DNA of 19,582 bases from Funneliformis mosseae. Its lineage: Eukaryota > Glomeromycota > Glomeromycetes > Glomerales > Glomeraceae. Position numbers and translations under genes: made by a program. A model generated the notes under the pieces. The model saw nothing but the letters and a program-made list of their open reading frames with translations. It ran no database searches and was not told where the DNA came from. This document shows, piece by piece, positions 9,147 through 19,008 of this stretch (positions within the stretch are counted from its first letter, which is position 1; each line of letters opens with the position of its first letter). The stretch covers positions 1-19,582 of the forward strand of contig CAJVPP010001500.1 of NCBI GenBank assembly GCA_910592005.1, written 5' to 3'.

Positions 9147-9147
9147 T

Positions 9148-9155
9148 TATTTTTA
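9148..9155 (+). repeat. Target-site duplication candidate, right
   Basis: TATTTTTA, second copy, encoding the repeated Phe-Leu at the start of the 3' MULE segment. Confidence -1.
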
Positions 9156-9430
9156 ATAGATATGATAAGTATATAGCGTAGAAAATCAATAAATAATCTT
9201 ATGAAAATTATATGAATACAACAAATTCACTTTTAGATTTTCTAAAGGATTTTGAATTTGTATTAAAATAGCATGATATTGATTTACAATTATTTAAATA
9301 TTGGTAAAATCAATTTAATATTATTTTAAAAATAATAAACTTATTTAAATATCAAGCAGCAGAAATATTAATAAGTTATGCATTAAAATTAATATATGAA
9401 TAATTATTACAAGTTTCTAATTATTTTTTA
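9148..9430 (+). pseudogene. MULE transposase relic, 3' segment of split gene
   Basis: After the insertion the frame reads FLIDMISI then a frameshifted decayed version of the STQRVESIN motif (around 9172-9190), followed from 9230 by LLDFLKDFEFVLK*HDIDLQ, LFKYW*NQFNIILKIINLFK and YQAAEILISYALKLIYE*LL. This is the region of FAR1/MULE proteins after the catalytic domain (the K-x-A-A-E-x-x-T-x-Y-A motif). Stops are TAG and TAA in place of probable Arg or Gln codons. Confidence -1.
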
Positions 9431-9712
9431 TAATATTATTTGATTTAAGATATTTTAATTATAATGTATTTTTATAAAATTTATTTAATTTAATTTATTT
9501 TTAATTATTTAAAACTCAAAATATTTAATTATTTCATATTCATTGATTTAATCATAATTATGAATCTGAAAGAAAAGTGTAATATGATTAATAATAATAT
9601 TATTTTTGTGTTTATACAAATATATATCTTTTTTAAAATTATATATTGATATATATTTTGTGTAGTAACACAAATGAATTTAAATAAATTACCAAATTTA
9701 CTATTTTATTAA

Positions 9713-9970
9713 CATTGGCAAAAAGATCTAAATAATCTTGTTTTAATACAATATAAATCATTTGGATTTCTTAGAAATAAAAATTGTTAAAGATTATAAA
9801 TATTTGTTGATAAAACTTTTTATGAAATAAAAAGTTTTATAAAAAAGTATTCAGAATTATTCAAAGAATTTTATTTTACAAATAATATTTTGTTGAAAAA
9901 TAAATTAAAAGTTATTTATCAAATTTATCAAATAAAATATAATACTTTACAAAGTATAATTCTAAAAATA
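9713..9970 (+). pseudogene. Decayed coding stretch, possibly MULE C terminus or separate relic
   Basis: One frame reads HWQKDLNNLVLIQYKSFGF, then LRNKNC*RL*IFVDKTFYEI, then KSFIKKYSELFKEFYFTNN and LLKNKLKVIYQIYQIK, with only two internal stops over about 85 codons. Composition is coding-like compared with flanking AT-rich DNA. The W-Q-K-D start could be the decayed I-P-x-R-W-Y motif near the end of MULE proteins, but this is a weak match. Family unassigned. Confidence -1.
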
Positions 9971-10240
9971 TAATAATTTTTAAAAAAAAATATTTATAAT
10001 TGATATTTTTTAGTTTATTAATAATATAATACTATTTTATTTTATTAATTTTAAAAAATTTTAATTAAGGAAAAAAATTTAACAAAAAATTTATCAAATA
10101 AAAAATAAAAAAATTCAATTGTTAGTAATAGTGATTTATTGATACAACAAAAAGTAAATATAACAAATTATTAAAAGGATGACTATATATTTAATATGCC
10201 TAATCTAATATATAAAGTATTTCAAAATTATTACAAATGT
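9971..10240. other. AT-rich spacer
   Basis: Homopolymer-rich sequence with no recognisable coding relic, RNA gene or ordered repeat. Confidence -1.
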
Positions 10241-11087
10241 CTGCAATAAAATTAATGAATATAAAAATAGATGATATAAATGCTAAAATAAAAAAAAGGT
10301 ATGTTTATTTTATAAAACTTATGAATTTTAAATATAATAATAATTGATAAATTTTTTTAATACTTTAAATGAATTATCATATTTTTTTTGTAATTAATCT
10401 TTACCTAATCCTTTACTAAAAAAATTACTCAAATATTTAAAAGTATTACAAAAAAAAGTAAATTTATATTTAATTTATTTTTATAATAATAATGATTATA
10501 TTAAAATATTTTGATTTCTTTAAAAAAAATATTAGAAGTCGATTGTGTAGAGTTTTGTTTATGTATTATATAGAAACAAAAATTATTTTATTGGATATAA
10601 AGATAAATTATCTTACTTACATATATCAATTTTAAAATTTTATTAAATTAGGTTAGTAATATTCAAGATGATTTATTAGACATTATTAATTGTAAATAGT
10701 TTAATAATTTATCATTATCAGTTTATAATGAAATTGGATTTTAAAAAGCAAATATACTAATAATGATAATGAAAATAAGTAAAGAATTAAAAGTAAAAAT
10801 TAATTTATAAATATATTTTTTTTATAATATGTTTTAATATATTTATTTGTAAAATAATTATCATATAAGTTTTAGCAAATTTGTTTTTAAAAACAAATAT
10901 TTTAACATTTGAAATGATTAAATCTTTAAAACTAATTAATTATTTATATGGAATATTAGTTTTAAAGGTAATTATTAAACTAATAATTCAAGATTTTAAT
11001 GGAAATTTATCATTAGAAAAAGTAAGAGAAATTATTAAAGATAATGCAGATTTTAATGTATATATAGTATATATAATAATTAAATAA
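10240..11087 (+). pseudogene. Fragmentary decayed gene, unknown family
   Basis: Three coding-like pieces lie in order on the + strand. The first is MSAIKLMNIKIDDINAKIKK (from about 10240), ending at a strong donor AAG|GTATGT at 10307. The second, VSNIQDDLLDIINCK*FNNL (from about 10653), follows an acceptor-like TTAAATTAG. The third is 10881-11087, a 68-codon stop-free stretch with NLSLEKVREIIKDNADFN near its end. Between the last two pieces GTAAAAATT...TTTTAG (10793-10875, 83 nt) could be an intron of the usual local size. No domain recognised. AT-rich DNA yields such frames by chance, so confidence is low. Confidence -1.
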
Positions 11088-11573
11088 TTATTATACTATA
11101 ATAAAAAAAAAGTTCTAATTTTTGAATTTTTATATAAAATTTAAATTTGCAAAAATTATGTTTATTTAAAAAAATTTATGCAAATATTTTTATATTCTTA
11201 TTGTAGTAATTGTATAAATATAATATTAATTTTTATTTACAAAAATAGTATAAATTATAATATTATATAAATCAATTTTCATTCAATAAAATTTGTTAAA
11301 ATTTATTGTATATCCTTAGTGTAAGTTAAATATTTACATTTCTGATTTAGGTTAAGAATATCCTTACTAAATCTTTTAGATCAATATATCTGTCTATTTA
11401 ATACATGATAATTATTATTACGTAATTACTATACTAAATCTTTTTTTATTAATACTATTTTTACATTTTTTTTCAAATAAAATATTACTTTTTTTTAATT
11501 ATTAAATAAAATACTTGAAATTTTAGCTCTGAATATATAATAATTTCTGTTAACCTAGTTATAGAATTGAATA
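11088..11573. other. AT-rich spacer
   Basis: No recognisable coding sense or ordered repeat. Confidence -1.
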
Positions 11574-11953
11574 AGATTCTTAATTGTAATGATTAGAATC
11601 TTATCATGATAATTAATATAATATCTATTAAGTTTATTAGTATTAAATAGTGTGATAATTTGTAATATTTATAATACTTATATACATTTTAACTTGATAT
11701 ATATATATTTTGTTAAGACCTTTGATTATATTAAGATAACTGTATCATATATTATTTCAAAATATCATGTTATAGATTATGATAAAACTTCTGTTTACAA
11801 AGATATCATATTAAGATAACATACTTTAGGAATAATTCTTCTAAGTAATATAAGTATAACTATATATACTTTGACTATTTTAATACTAGTAAACTTAGTA
11901 AATATCATATCAATTATTATGACAAGATTCTAATCATCACAATCAGGAACTCT
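11574..11953. repeat. Long inverted repeat (arms about 71 bp, 237-nt loop)
   Basis: The left arm 11574-11644 is the reverse complement of the right arm 11882-11953 at roughly 80-85% by eye. Both contain GATTAGAATCTT followed by a T-C-A-T-x-A-T-A-A-T-T motif and end near AAGTTTATTAGTATT. It could be a foldback/MITE-type element or a duplicated and inverted promoter piece. Confidence -1.
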
Positions 11954-12134
11954 GTCATAATCTCAAATTTTAGTATCTTACAGACCCCTGATTATAAAAA
12001 TATCACATTAAGATAACTGTATTGTACACTTTAAAAATAATTCTCCTAAGTAACATAAGTATAACTATGTATACTTTGATCATTTTAATACTAGTAAACT
12101 TAATAGATATCATATTAATTATGACAATATTCCA
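11802..12134 (+). repeat. Direct repeats of about 125 bp, period about 205 bp
   Basis: ATATCATATTAAGATAAC ... TAAGTATAACTATATATACT ... TAATACTAGTAAACTTAGTA (11803-11925) recurs as a diverged copy at 12000-12127. A third related piece, ATCTCAAATTTTAGTA, is shared by 11961-11976 and 12301-12316. The right arm of the inverted repeat lies within the first copy. Confidence -1.
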
Positions 12135-12411
12135 CTAATTCTAAAAAAATTTTTTTGCCTGCTCTGTTACTTTTAAAACAGAAATATCAAGTTAAAATAA
12201 TTAAAATATAATACAAGATCATAATATCACAAATTATCACATATCATATGATATGTTATAAATTGCGTTCATAATATGAAAGTGCGTAACTATATATTAT
12301 GATCTCAAATTTTAGTACTTGTTATTGCTAAAGTTGTGTCATATATATATATTCAATAATTTTAAAAAAAATTTTTTCATTTATTCACGTTATTTTTAAA
12401 ACTAAAAATAG
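12128..12411 (+). repeat. 60-bp direct repeat pair upstream of SAM/kinase pseudogene
   Basis: TATTCCACTAATTCTAAAAA followed by T-rich DNA and TTACTTTTAAAACAG (12128-12184) resembles TATTCAATAATTTTAAAAA followed by T-rich DNA and TTATTTTTAAAACTA (12348-12405). The second copy abuts the ATG at 12414. The spacing, about 220 bp, is near that of the neighbouring repeats, so the 5' flank may have duplicated in tandem. Confidence -1.
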
Positions 12412-12413
12412 TT

Positions 12414-14408
12414 ATGTCTAATATTACAAAATATAATCTCTCTAATCTTTTGACAATTGATATAGTAAAAGAATAGAATTGAGATGACGTTAAAGAATTT
12501 TTACAAAGAATTAGAACTGATTTAGAACTTGAAGCAAATAATATCAATGTAATATATGAACAGTGTGTCACTGGTAAAGCCTTTTTTCATTTAAAAGAAA
12601 AATAGTTCACTTGTAATTTCAGCCTATTTAAACTGCTATTTGGATCTATTTCAGTAATTGCAGATGTGATTAAACAAATTAATGAAGGTAAACGAGTATA
12701 AAAAAAATAGTCAACATGATATAGTGTATTTTTTTTTATTTTTTCTTGCCCACGCTATATCTATTTGCTTTTCTTTCCTATTTTTATCATTAAATCTACC
12801 TAAAAAATACATATATGTTATCATAGAGTAACTAGTAAGTGAATTATAATAAATTTGATCAATGTAAGTGAACGTAAAATGATAGCCATTGTTTCATTTT
12901 TGTTTTCTATCTCATAATATTGATTCTTTTATCTAGTTTTCATAATATCTCCTAAGCGAAAGTCTGACTAAAAAGAAGTTTAGCATAACAGTTATGTGTT
13001 TGTTTTATTTTTATAAATCAGTTACCTCAATTAGCATTCTTAACCTTTACAAAACAGAGCAAAAATATGAAAAAAATCTGAAAATATCCTTCTTCATCAT
13101 CTTTTGCCTAAATTAGCAATTTGAATGAATACCAAATTAAAGATCAAAAATTTCTTATTTACTGCCTTTCAAAATATGTCAGTATACTATTAAAATTATA
13201 TAATTCTACTTTTTACAATTTTCAGATAAACTTTGAAACTAAACAACTTTTTGTAGATAAAAACTATTTCCAATAGACCCTTAATTACATTAAAACTATG
13301 GCAGATATTTATTCCAATGAAAAGTTATATCAGTGAGAATTTCATGAAAAGATTTGTGAATTATTTTATGAAAAGTAAAATTGCTTCAGCTTGATAATCA
13401 ATCTTCAAATAATAGAGTTTTAGAATGCAATATGTATGTAACGAGTATATTATATCTTCTTATTGAAGTAAAAAATGAAATTGGTATTGGTAAATGTGAT
13501 CTGATCACTCAGGTAGCCATTTCTTTTGTGAAATTATATACCCAGAGTAAGAATGAATAGATACTCAAAATGGTGTAATATGCTGTATTTTATTATAGGT
13601 TTGACTGAGTTCTGAATATACGTATTAGGAGCTATTTATGTTGAGAAACTACTTATTGAGCCTCTAACAAACTTGATACCTTTTATCACTATTAATGATC
13701 GAACCCATTTAAAGAAAATTACATGATTCTTTATGGCTTTGCATCTGAATTGCGATGAGTTAAAAAATTATTATAGATCACTGTTATTTTCAATAATAGA
13801 TGAACAAAGGTTTTTTTCCTATATTCGCAGAATAGAAGATTTAAAATTTAATTATAAGGAAAAACTTATTGATAATTTATATAAGTTTCTTTAAAAGGTT
13901 GAAATAAAAGACAAACAAATGATTATTATTAAGTTTACGCATCATACATAAAAAGACATACAATTTGTGTTACAAAATTAAAAAGACATTAAGGCTGTTT
14001 TATATTTTAGATGAATAATTTGAACTTCATATAATAGTTATGGAATTTGTTGAAGGTCAAATATTATGTGATTGTATTAATTTGACTTAGTCTGATTATG
14101 AAGTAATTATCAATGACATTGAAAAGGCCGTTCTTCATTTATATAAAAATAATCTTATTTTTGTAGACCTTCATGACTCTAATATTTTGGTTATCAGAAA
14201 TAGTAAAGGGTATCATAGGATATTGATAGATTTTGACTGGGTTAGCAGAGAAAATGTGAAATTTTATCTATTATTAATTAACCTTGATATTATTTGGCTA
14301 ATTGAAGTTAGAGATAATGAACTATTGAAGAAGAAATATGATGTGTATTGGTTGAATTGATTGAAAAAAAAGTATTTAGATAAAGGAAATTTAGTTGAAA
14401 TTGAATGA
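12414..14408 (+). pseudogene. SAM-domain plus protein-kinase-like pseudogene
   Basis: N-terminal part 12414-12701: MSNITKYNLSNLLTIDIVKE, then DDVKEFLQRIRTDLELEANN and ITG-like VTGKAFFHLKEK, with FKLLFGSISVIADVIKQINE. This is the layout of a SAM-like domain (FL...L.LEA...I....VTG.AFLHL). Stops at 12474, 12480 and 12603. After a non-coding gap, 13088-14408 gives a long middle region, then IIIKFTHHT (Lys codon 13931), VMEFVEGQILCDCINL, IEKAVLHLYKNNLIFVDLHD, SNILVI and LIDFDWVSRENV. Residues matching the kinase catalytic Asp (14166), Asn (14181) and metal-binding Asp (DFD, 14229) survive. The pattern K-F-T ... V-M-E ... D-L-x-x-x-N-I-L ... D-F-D-W resembles a fungal kinase-like family in which DFG reads DFD. 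At least three frames and many stops are present, so it is dead. Kinase call is good, SAM call moderate. Confidence -1.
12702..13087 (+). other. Non-coding gap inside SAM/kinase pseudogene
   Basis: AT-rich with no followable protein. It may be one or more decayed introns between the SAM part and the middle region, or a lost linker. No reliable GT...AG pair could be fixed. Confidence -1.
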
Positions 14409-14685
14409 ATCATCTAAAAGATAATATTACTTTCTTTTTTTTTATATATATATAAATAAGTGACTGCAAGGCACAATCTCAATTTTTTTATACACAAATT
14501 AAAGTATTCGTTAATTTGTATTTGGCTTAATTTTAAATTGTATATTGTATAACTGTTAAACCTGAAGTGTAATAGAATAATAAAAAAGTTTATTGGCAGA
14601 TTGCAAGACTAATATTCTATGTTTTTTTCTTCTCAGCATATTATAAATCAAGTGACTTCAAAAACTATCACAATCAAAACGTTAA
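14409..14685. other. AT-rich spacer
   Basis: Contains a T-run and (TA)n at about 14432-14454. No coding sense seen. Confidence -1.
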
Positions 14686-15390
14686 AAAATTAAAGTTTCT
14701 ACAAATTTTTTTGGCAAAAATTTACCAGATATAGAGATAAATATATCAGTCATATCTCAAGAAAGTATGTCATCTACATTTCAGATAAGTAAATCTTACA
14801 AATCTAGATTTTTGATTTTTGTCTTACCTGAAGATTTTAAATAAAAACAAAAACATATCATTAGGTTAGTATTAAAGCAGTTTCCTTATCTATCTTTAAA
14901 ATATAGTGACAAATGTGATAACAGAATTGCTGATTCGTGAATCAACTGAATAAAATGATTGATTAAATGTAAAATGTTGTTTTTAAATATAATTTTTCAC
15001 TAAGTTAACTCCACTAATATTAAAAAGATGATAGTTTACACCTAACCTTTAAGTGTAGGTATAATAGATTTATATTTGCATTATAGAATTTATACTCGAA
15101 ATTGGTTAGAAACAGTTAATATCAAGTTAATTGCAAATACAAAGTATTTTATAGTACTTTATTGTTTATTTATACATATTAGTTATAAAATTAATGACTA
15201 AGAATATATTATTACAGTTATTTACAATGATAAAACTTCTCTTAAGTCAGGTTTTCAATGTATATATAGAGAAATTAAAAGTGAAATTGATCAAAGTATA
15301 TTATTAAGCAATTTTGTGCATAAGGACAGAATATTCTGGCTTAGTAGTAATGGGATTTGAAAGTAAGAATATAATTCAACAATTAGTTGC
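14686..15390 (+). pseudogene. Decayed coding relic of unknown family
   Basis: Two coding-like blocks in the same frame. Block 1 (14686-14937): STNFFGKNLPDIEINISVIS, QESMSSTFQISKSYKSRFLI, FVLPEDFK*KQKHIIRLVLK and QFPYLSLKYSDKCDNRIADS, then TGA at 14938. Block 2 (15088-15357): IYTRNWLETVNIKLIANTKY, then after a TAA at 15199 IYNDKTSLKSGFQCIYREIK, SEIDQSILLSNFVHKDRIFW and LSSNGI, then TGA at 15358. Polar, non-repetitive composition stands out from the surroundings. The gap between the blocks may be an intron ending in GCATTATAG at 15086. No domain recognised; it could be the 3' part of the upstream gene or a separate one. Confidence -1.
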
Positions 15391-16948
15391 TAATGTATTT
15401 TTTTTCTAATGTTTATTCATATTAAGAATTTTTTTAGTTGTAATATTAAGTTTTAACAATTCATCAAAAAGTGGGTTGGATATTATGTAGCTGAAGTAAT
15501 GCTTATTTCTTCATATACACTTTACTGAAATCTTACATTTTGAAAAATATGTTAGAAATATTTTAAAATATAACAAATATATGACAGGTTTATTTCTGTT
15601 AACTCTGTTTTAACTCTATATCAGAAATATGTTAGAAATATAACTTAATAATATTTTTAACATATTTTAATCATATATTATAAACATATCAAACATATTA
15701 TAATATAATGTAATAATTTTTTTATTATATATCTAAAATATGTTAAATACATTTAAATTGTAAATTTTTATTATATACTGAGAATATGCTAAAAATATAA
15801 TAAAACTAAATAAAAATATATTATAATAATCATTAAAAATAAAAAAAATTTGTGTATTAAAATTATCTAAATATTCATCTATACTGAATTATAATAAAAT
15901 TGATTTAGAATATAACTTTAATTGTTTTTATCATATTCAGTATTGCATGTTCTTTTACAATTGTATATAAAATGAACATAAAATATATGATTAATAAAAT
16001 TAATTAGAAAGATTTAGAACTAATATGACTCTTTAGACTTTTGAATATTATAAAATGACCATCCTGATATAAAATCCTAAAACTAATTAAACAAATAAAA
16101 TGCATAATATTAATTATTATTTACTTGATAATAAATAATTGACTCGATTATAGCATATGTGATACCTTTAAACTCATCATTTAGTTTTACTATTACTAAC
16201 ATGAAATTTTAATTGTATAGGTTCTTGATTACTTTAAAAGACCATATATGCTATTGAGTTATAAAATTCTAAATACTAGTTTAATATTGCAGTACTTGAA
16301 TTTAAATGATCAACATATACTCTATATAAGTTTTAAAATAATGAATGATCTGTATCTAACTTTTTCAATAGACCTTTGTGTCTGAATTTTTCAGTATTTC
16401 ATTTACCTTTAAGGGAAATAGCAATAAAGTTTTCATTATAACATACTATAGATATAATATCTAATATAAAAATCATTATATATTACGAGAACGAGCAAGA
16501 TGAATTAAATACCCGAAATTAGTAAATAAAATGACTTTACCATTATTTTGTAACTAACAACTAAATATAAAACTTATAATGACTTTCATCTTCATCATTC
16601 TGAATATTTATAAACAGATTTTCTATAGTTTAACAACCTATTAGTATAGTATAAAATTTTATATCTGTAGTTAGATTATTAAGTGTATTCTTAGTTTCAA
16701 AATTAAAGTAAGAATCTATTTAACTATTAATAAGATGCTGTAATGCTTGCATTATATTATATTATTAGCTAATATTTAGTTTTATCACTTTACAGTTTAT
16801 ATGTGATATCATTTTCTTAAATATTTGATGTACCATTTCTTTGACATTAATAGCAGTATTTACAAATATAATGAAATTATAAGTATGTTATGAAAGATGT
16901 GTATTTACATGTAAATTAAGTAAATTTGTAAAATTATTTAGAAATAAC
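15391..16948. other. AT-rich region with scattered ATATGTTAGAAATAT-like motifs
   Basis: No gene recognised. Between 15540 and 15800 the motif AATATGTTAGAAATAT recurs in variant form at 15546, 15626, 15737 and 15783, with inverted forms (AACATATTT) at about 15658-15700. Beyond 15.9 kb nothing ordered was seen. Confidence -1.
15546..15800. repeat. Irregular cluster of AATATGTTAGAAATAT motifs in both orientations
   Basis: Four forward copies with irregular spacing (80, 111 and 46 nt), ranging from perfect to three mismatches, plus several inverted copies. The irregular spacing argues against a simple tandem array. Confidence -1.
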
Positions 16949-16950
16949 TA

Positions 16951-17454
16951 GAGTTTTAAATCAGGTCAGATCAATCTATTTACCTGATCTAACTTAACTT
17001 AAAAATTCAGATCAGAATAACCTATTTACCTGATCTGACTTGATCTAAAAATCTAAGTTAGGTCAATAGATTTTTAGGTTAATGTTAGATCAGATCAACA
17101 GGTTAATCTGATTTGATAAAATTTAGGTCAACTAATCATTCTTCTTGAACAATTTATTATCATTAAATTAAAACAATTAGTTATTATTTTTCTTAAATGA
17201 TTTATTATCATTCTTTTGAATGATTTATTATTATTCAATTATAATAATGTATTATCATTCTTCTTGAATAATTTATTATAATAAAGTATTATAATTTTTT
17301 TTAAACAATTCATTATTATTCAATTAAAACGATTCAGTTAAGTCAAATCAGATTAAATGAAAATTAAATTAGATTAAATTATGTTTGATTTGATTTAATC
17401 CACTTAGTTTAGATAACTTAATTAACCTAACCTAAACTGACCTATTTAGAGTTC
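16951..17454. mobile_element. MITE candidate with TA target duplication
   Basis: The left end GAGTTTTAAATCAGGTCAG (16951-16969) and the reverse complement of the right end, GAACTCTAAATAGGTCAG (17437-17454), match over most of their length with one gap. A TA dinucleotide flanks each side (16949-16950 and 17455-17456), as for Tc1/mariner-type elements. Subterminal DNA is full of TCAGATCAGGT/TAACCTGATCT motifs in direct and inverted order (16960-17130). The interior has imperfect repeats of TTCTTCTTGAATAATTTATT (17140-17340). No coding capacity. Size about 504 bp fits a MITE. TA flanks alone are weak in AT-rich DNA; the terminal repeats carry the call. Confidence -1.
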
Positions 17455-17456
17455 TA

Positions 17457-18747
17457 ATCATGACTGTTATCTAATATAGCTCATAGCCTTTTCAATAATT
17501 AAACCTAGCAAGTCTTTTTCTTTAAAATTTAAGATAATACTACCTTTTGTATATTCTAAAATATTTTATAAAAAGGTACATTATTATTTTTAGAATAAAA
17601 AGTTATATCTTCTATATATTTTAAAAAATTATTATTTTTAAAATAAAAAGTTACATCTTTTGTATATTTCAAAAAATTATTATGTGAAATAATGCTTTTC
17701 ACATTATTATATTTTAAAGTATTCTCTTTTTTATTTCGTATTTTTAAATACTTTAGTATGTAATTATAAAACAGACATATATATACACAAGTAATCCTTT
17801 TTATGTATTTCATTATTCTTATTTTAAATAAGTCTAAAAGACACAAAATAATACCAATAGTGCTAAACATAACTGTAAAGATAAAAACATTTTATAATAG
17901 CAAAATATGTAATAAAATATTTTGTAATTTTATTAATAATATATATGCTAAATATAAATAAACTTTTGATTGAATAAACTACAATATATATAATAAATAA
18001 ACTATATAAAATTATGTAAGCTATATAATAAATCTTAAAGTAAAATTTATTATCAAAATGTTTAATATTATTATTCATTTCTTATATTGCATTTTTTATG
18101 AATAATTATAGTAAAAAAAAATGTAATTAATAATAGTTTTATGCTTATCATTATTTTAATTTATTAGTATTAAATAGAAAAATTTTTTGTAATTTAAAGA
18201 AATTTCAAAATACAAAAAAAAAATTTTTAGTCTAGAATGTTTTAATCTAAATAATTAAAAAAAAATTGATTATAGGTATTAATTAATCAGTTTAATGATT
18301 TCTTTGTCACTTAATATTTTTAAATTAGAATTAATATAATAATAAAAGACCTTTATTATTTGTTATACTAATTAAATAAATAAAAAAGTTTTTTTTTAAA
18401 TAAATAAAAATAAATAAATTTTTCTTGTTTTTTAAAAAAAATTCCTTTATAAAAAATTCATTTAAAAAAAAAACTTTTTTATATTACTAATTTTAACAAA
18501 CCTTATGAATTTTAATAAGTTTTATTATATTTTAATATGTCTAAATGAAAACTTAGTAAACTAAATAAAAAAAACTTGTTAAAATCTTTCTATTCATTTG
18601 CTTAAACAGATTTTATATTATAGAATTATTATTGCTTAAAGAGTTATAATATTTAAATATAAATAAATATATTCAATTACATAAATCCTTTAACATTTGA
18701 TTATCAAAATTTAATAATTATTATTTATAGTGCTTATAGACAATGAT
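17457..18747. other. AT-rich region, no gene supported
   Basis: Open frames on the - strand at 17870-17556 (104 codons) and 18078-17863 (71 codons, very Ile/Tyr/Phe-rich) are low-complexity translations of AT-rich DNA, and the first includes a 48-bp tandem duplication. Long A and T runs lie around 18380-18480. I see no reliable feature. Confidence -1.
17580..17677. repeat. 48-bp tandem duplication
   Basis: TTATTTTTAGAATAAAAAGT and its second copy, shifted by 48 bp, are similar over the whole unit. On the - strand the unit reads as a 16-residue repeat (NNFLKYTKDVTFYFKN). Confidence -1.
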
Positions 18748-18883
18748 AAAACTTCAAGTTCAACTCCAGCTCATTCAACTTATTTAATATAAAAATCAAA
18801 TCAAAAGAAATTAATAAAACTTTAAGTTCAACTTCAACTTATTCAATTTGCTCAACATAAAAACTAAATCAAAGCCAAATGAT
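18748..18883 (+). repeat. 68-bp imperfect tandem duplication
   Basis: AAAACTTCAAGTTCAACTCC (18748-18767) recurs as AAAACTTTAAGTTCAACTTC at 18816-18835, and the following ATTCAACTT...AATATAAAAATCAAATCAAA segment is repeated as well. It marks the transition from pure AT-rich DNA to the more complex sequence on the right. Confidence -1.
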
Positions 18884-19008
18884 AAATCCTGGCGCAGTGC
18901 ATCAAAAAATTTAAACATCTTCACGTGCTGAATTCTTAAAACTTTGTGCAGTATCGTAACGGCGATATCACAGAAAAAATTAAATAAATATCTTGTGTAT
19001 GAGGCGGA

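Larger units (their letters stand above)
7803..9147. mobile_element. 1.35-kb repeat-rich insertion splitting the MULE relic
   Basis: Left of the insertion the MULE frame ends NIFL (TTT TTA, 7797-7802). Right of it the frame resumes FLIDMISI (TTT TTA, 9150-9155), which then reaches a decayed QRVESIN-like motif. The octamer TATTTTTA is present at both junctions (7795-7802 and 9148-9155), so the Phe-Leu codons are duplicated as expected for an 8-bp target-site duplication (hAT or MULE size class). Content: AGCT-rich left end, a minisatellite core of about 31 bp then 30 bp, AGCT-rich right end; no transposase. Terminal inverted repeats are not convincing, and the octamer is AT-rich, so boundaries could be a few bases off. 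Insertion itself is well supported by the interrupted protein. Confidence -1.

Noticed and set aside
12377..12571. 64-codon - strand frame
   Set aside because: Lies antisense to the SAM-like coding relic, which gives a far better protein on the + strand.
17556..18078. Two overlapping - strand frames that look like a membrane protein
   Set aside because: Composition is Ile, Tyr, Asn, Lys and Phe only, as expected from AT-rich DNA, and part is a 48-bp duplication. No motif.
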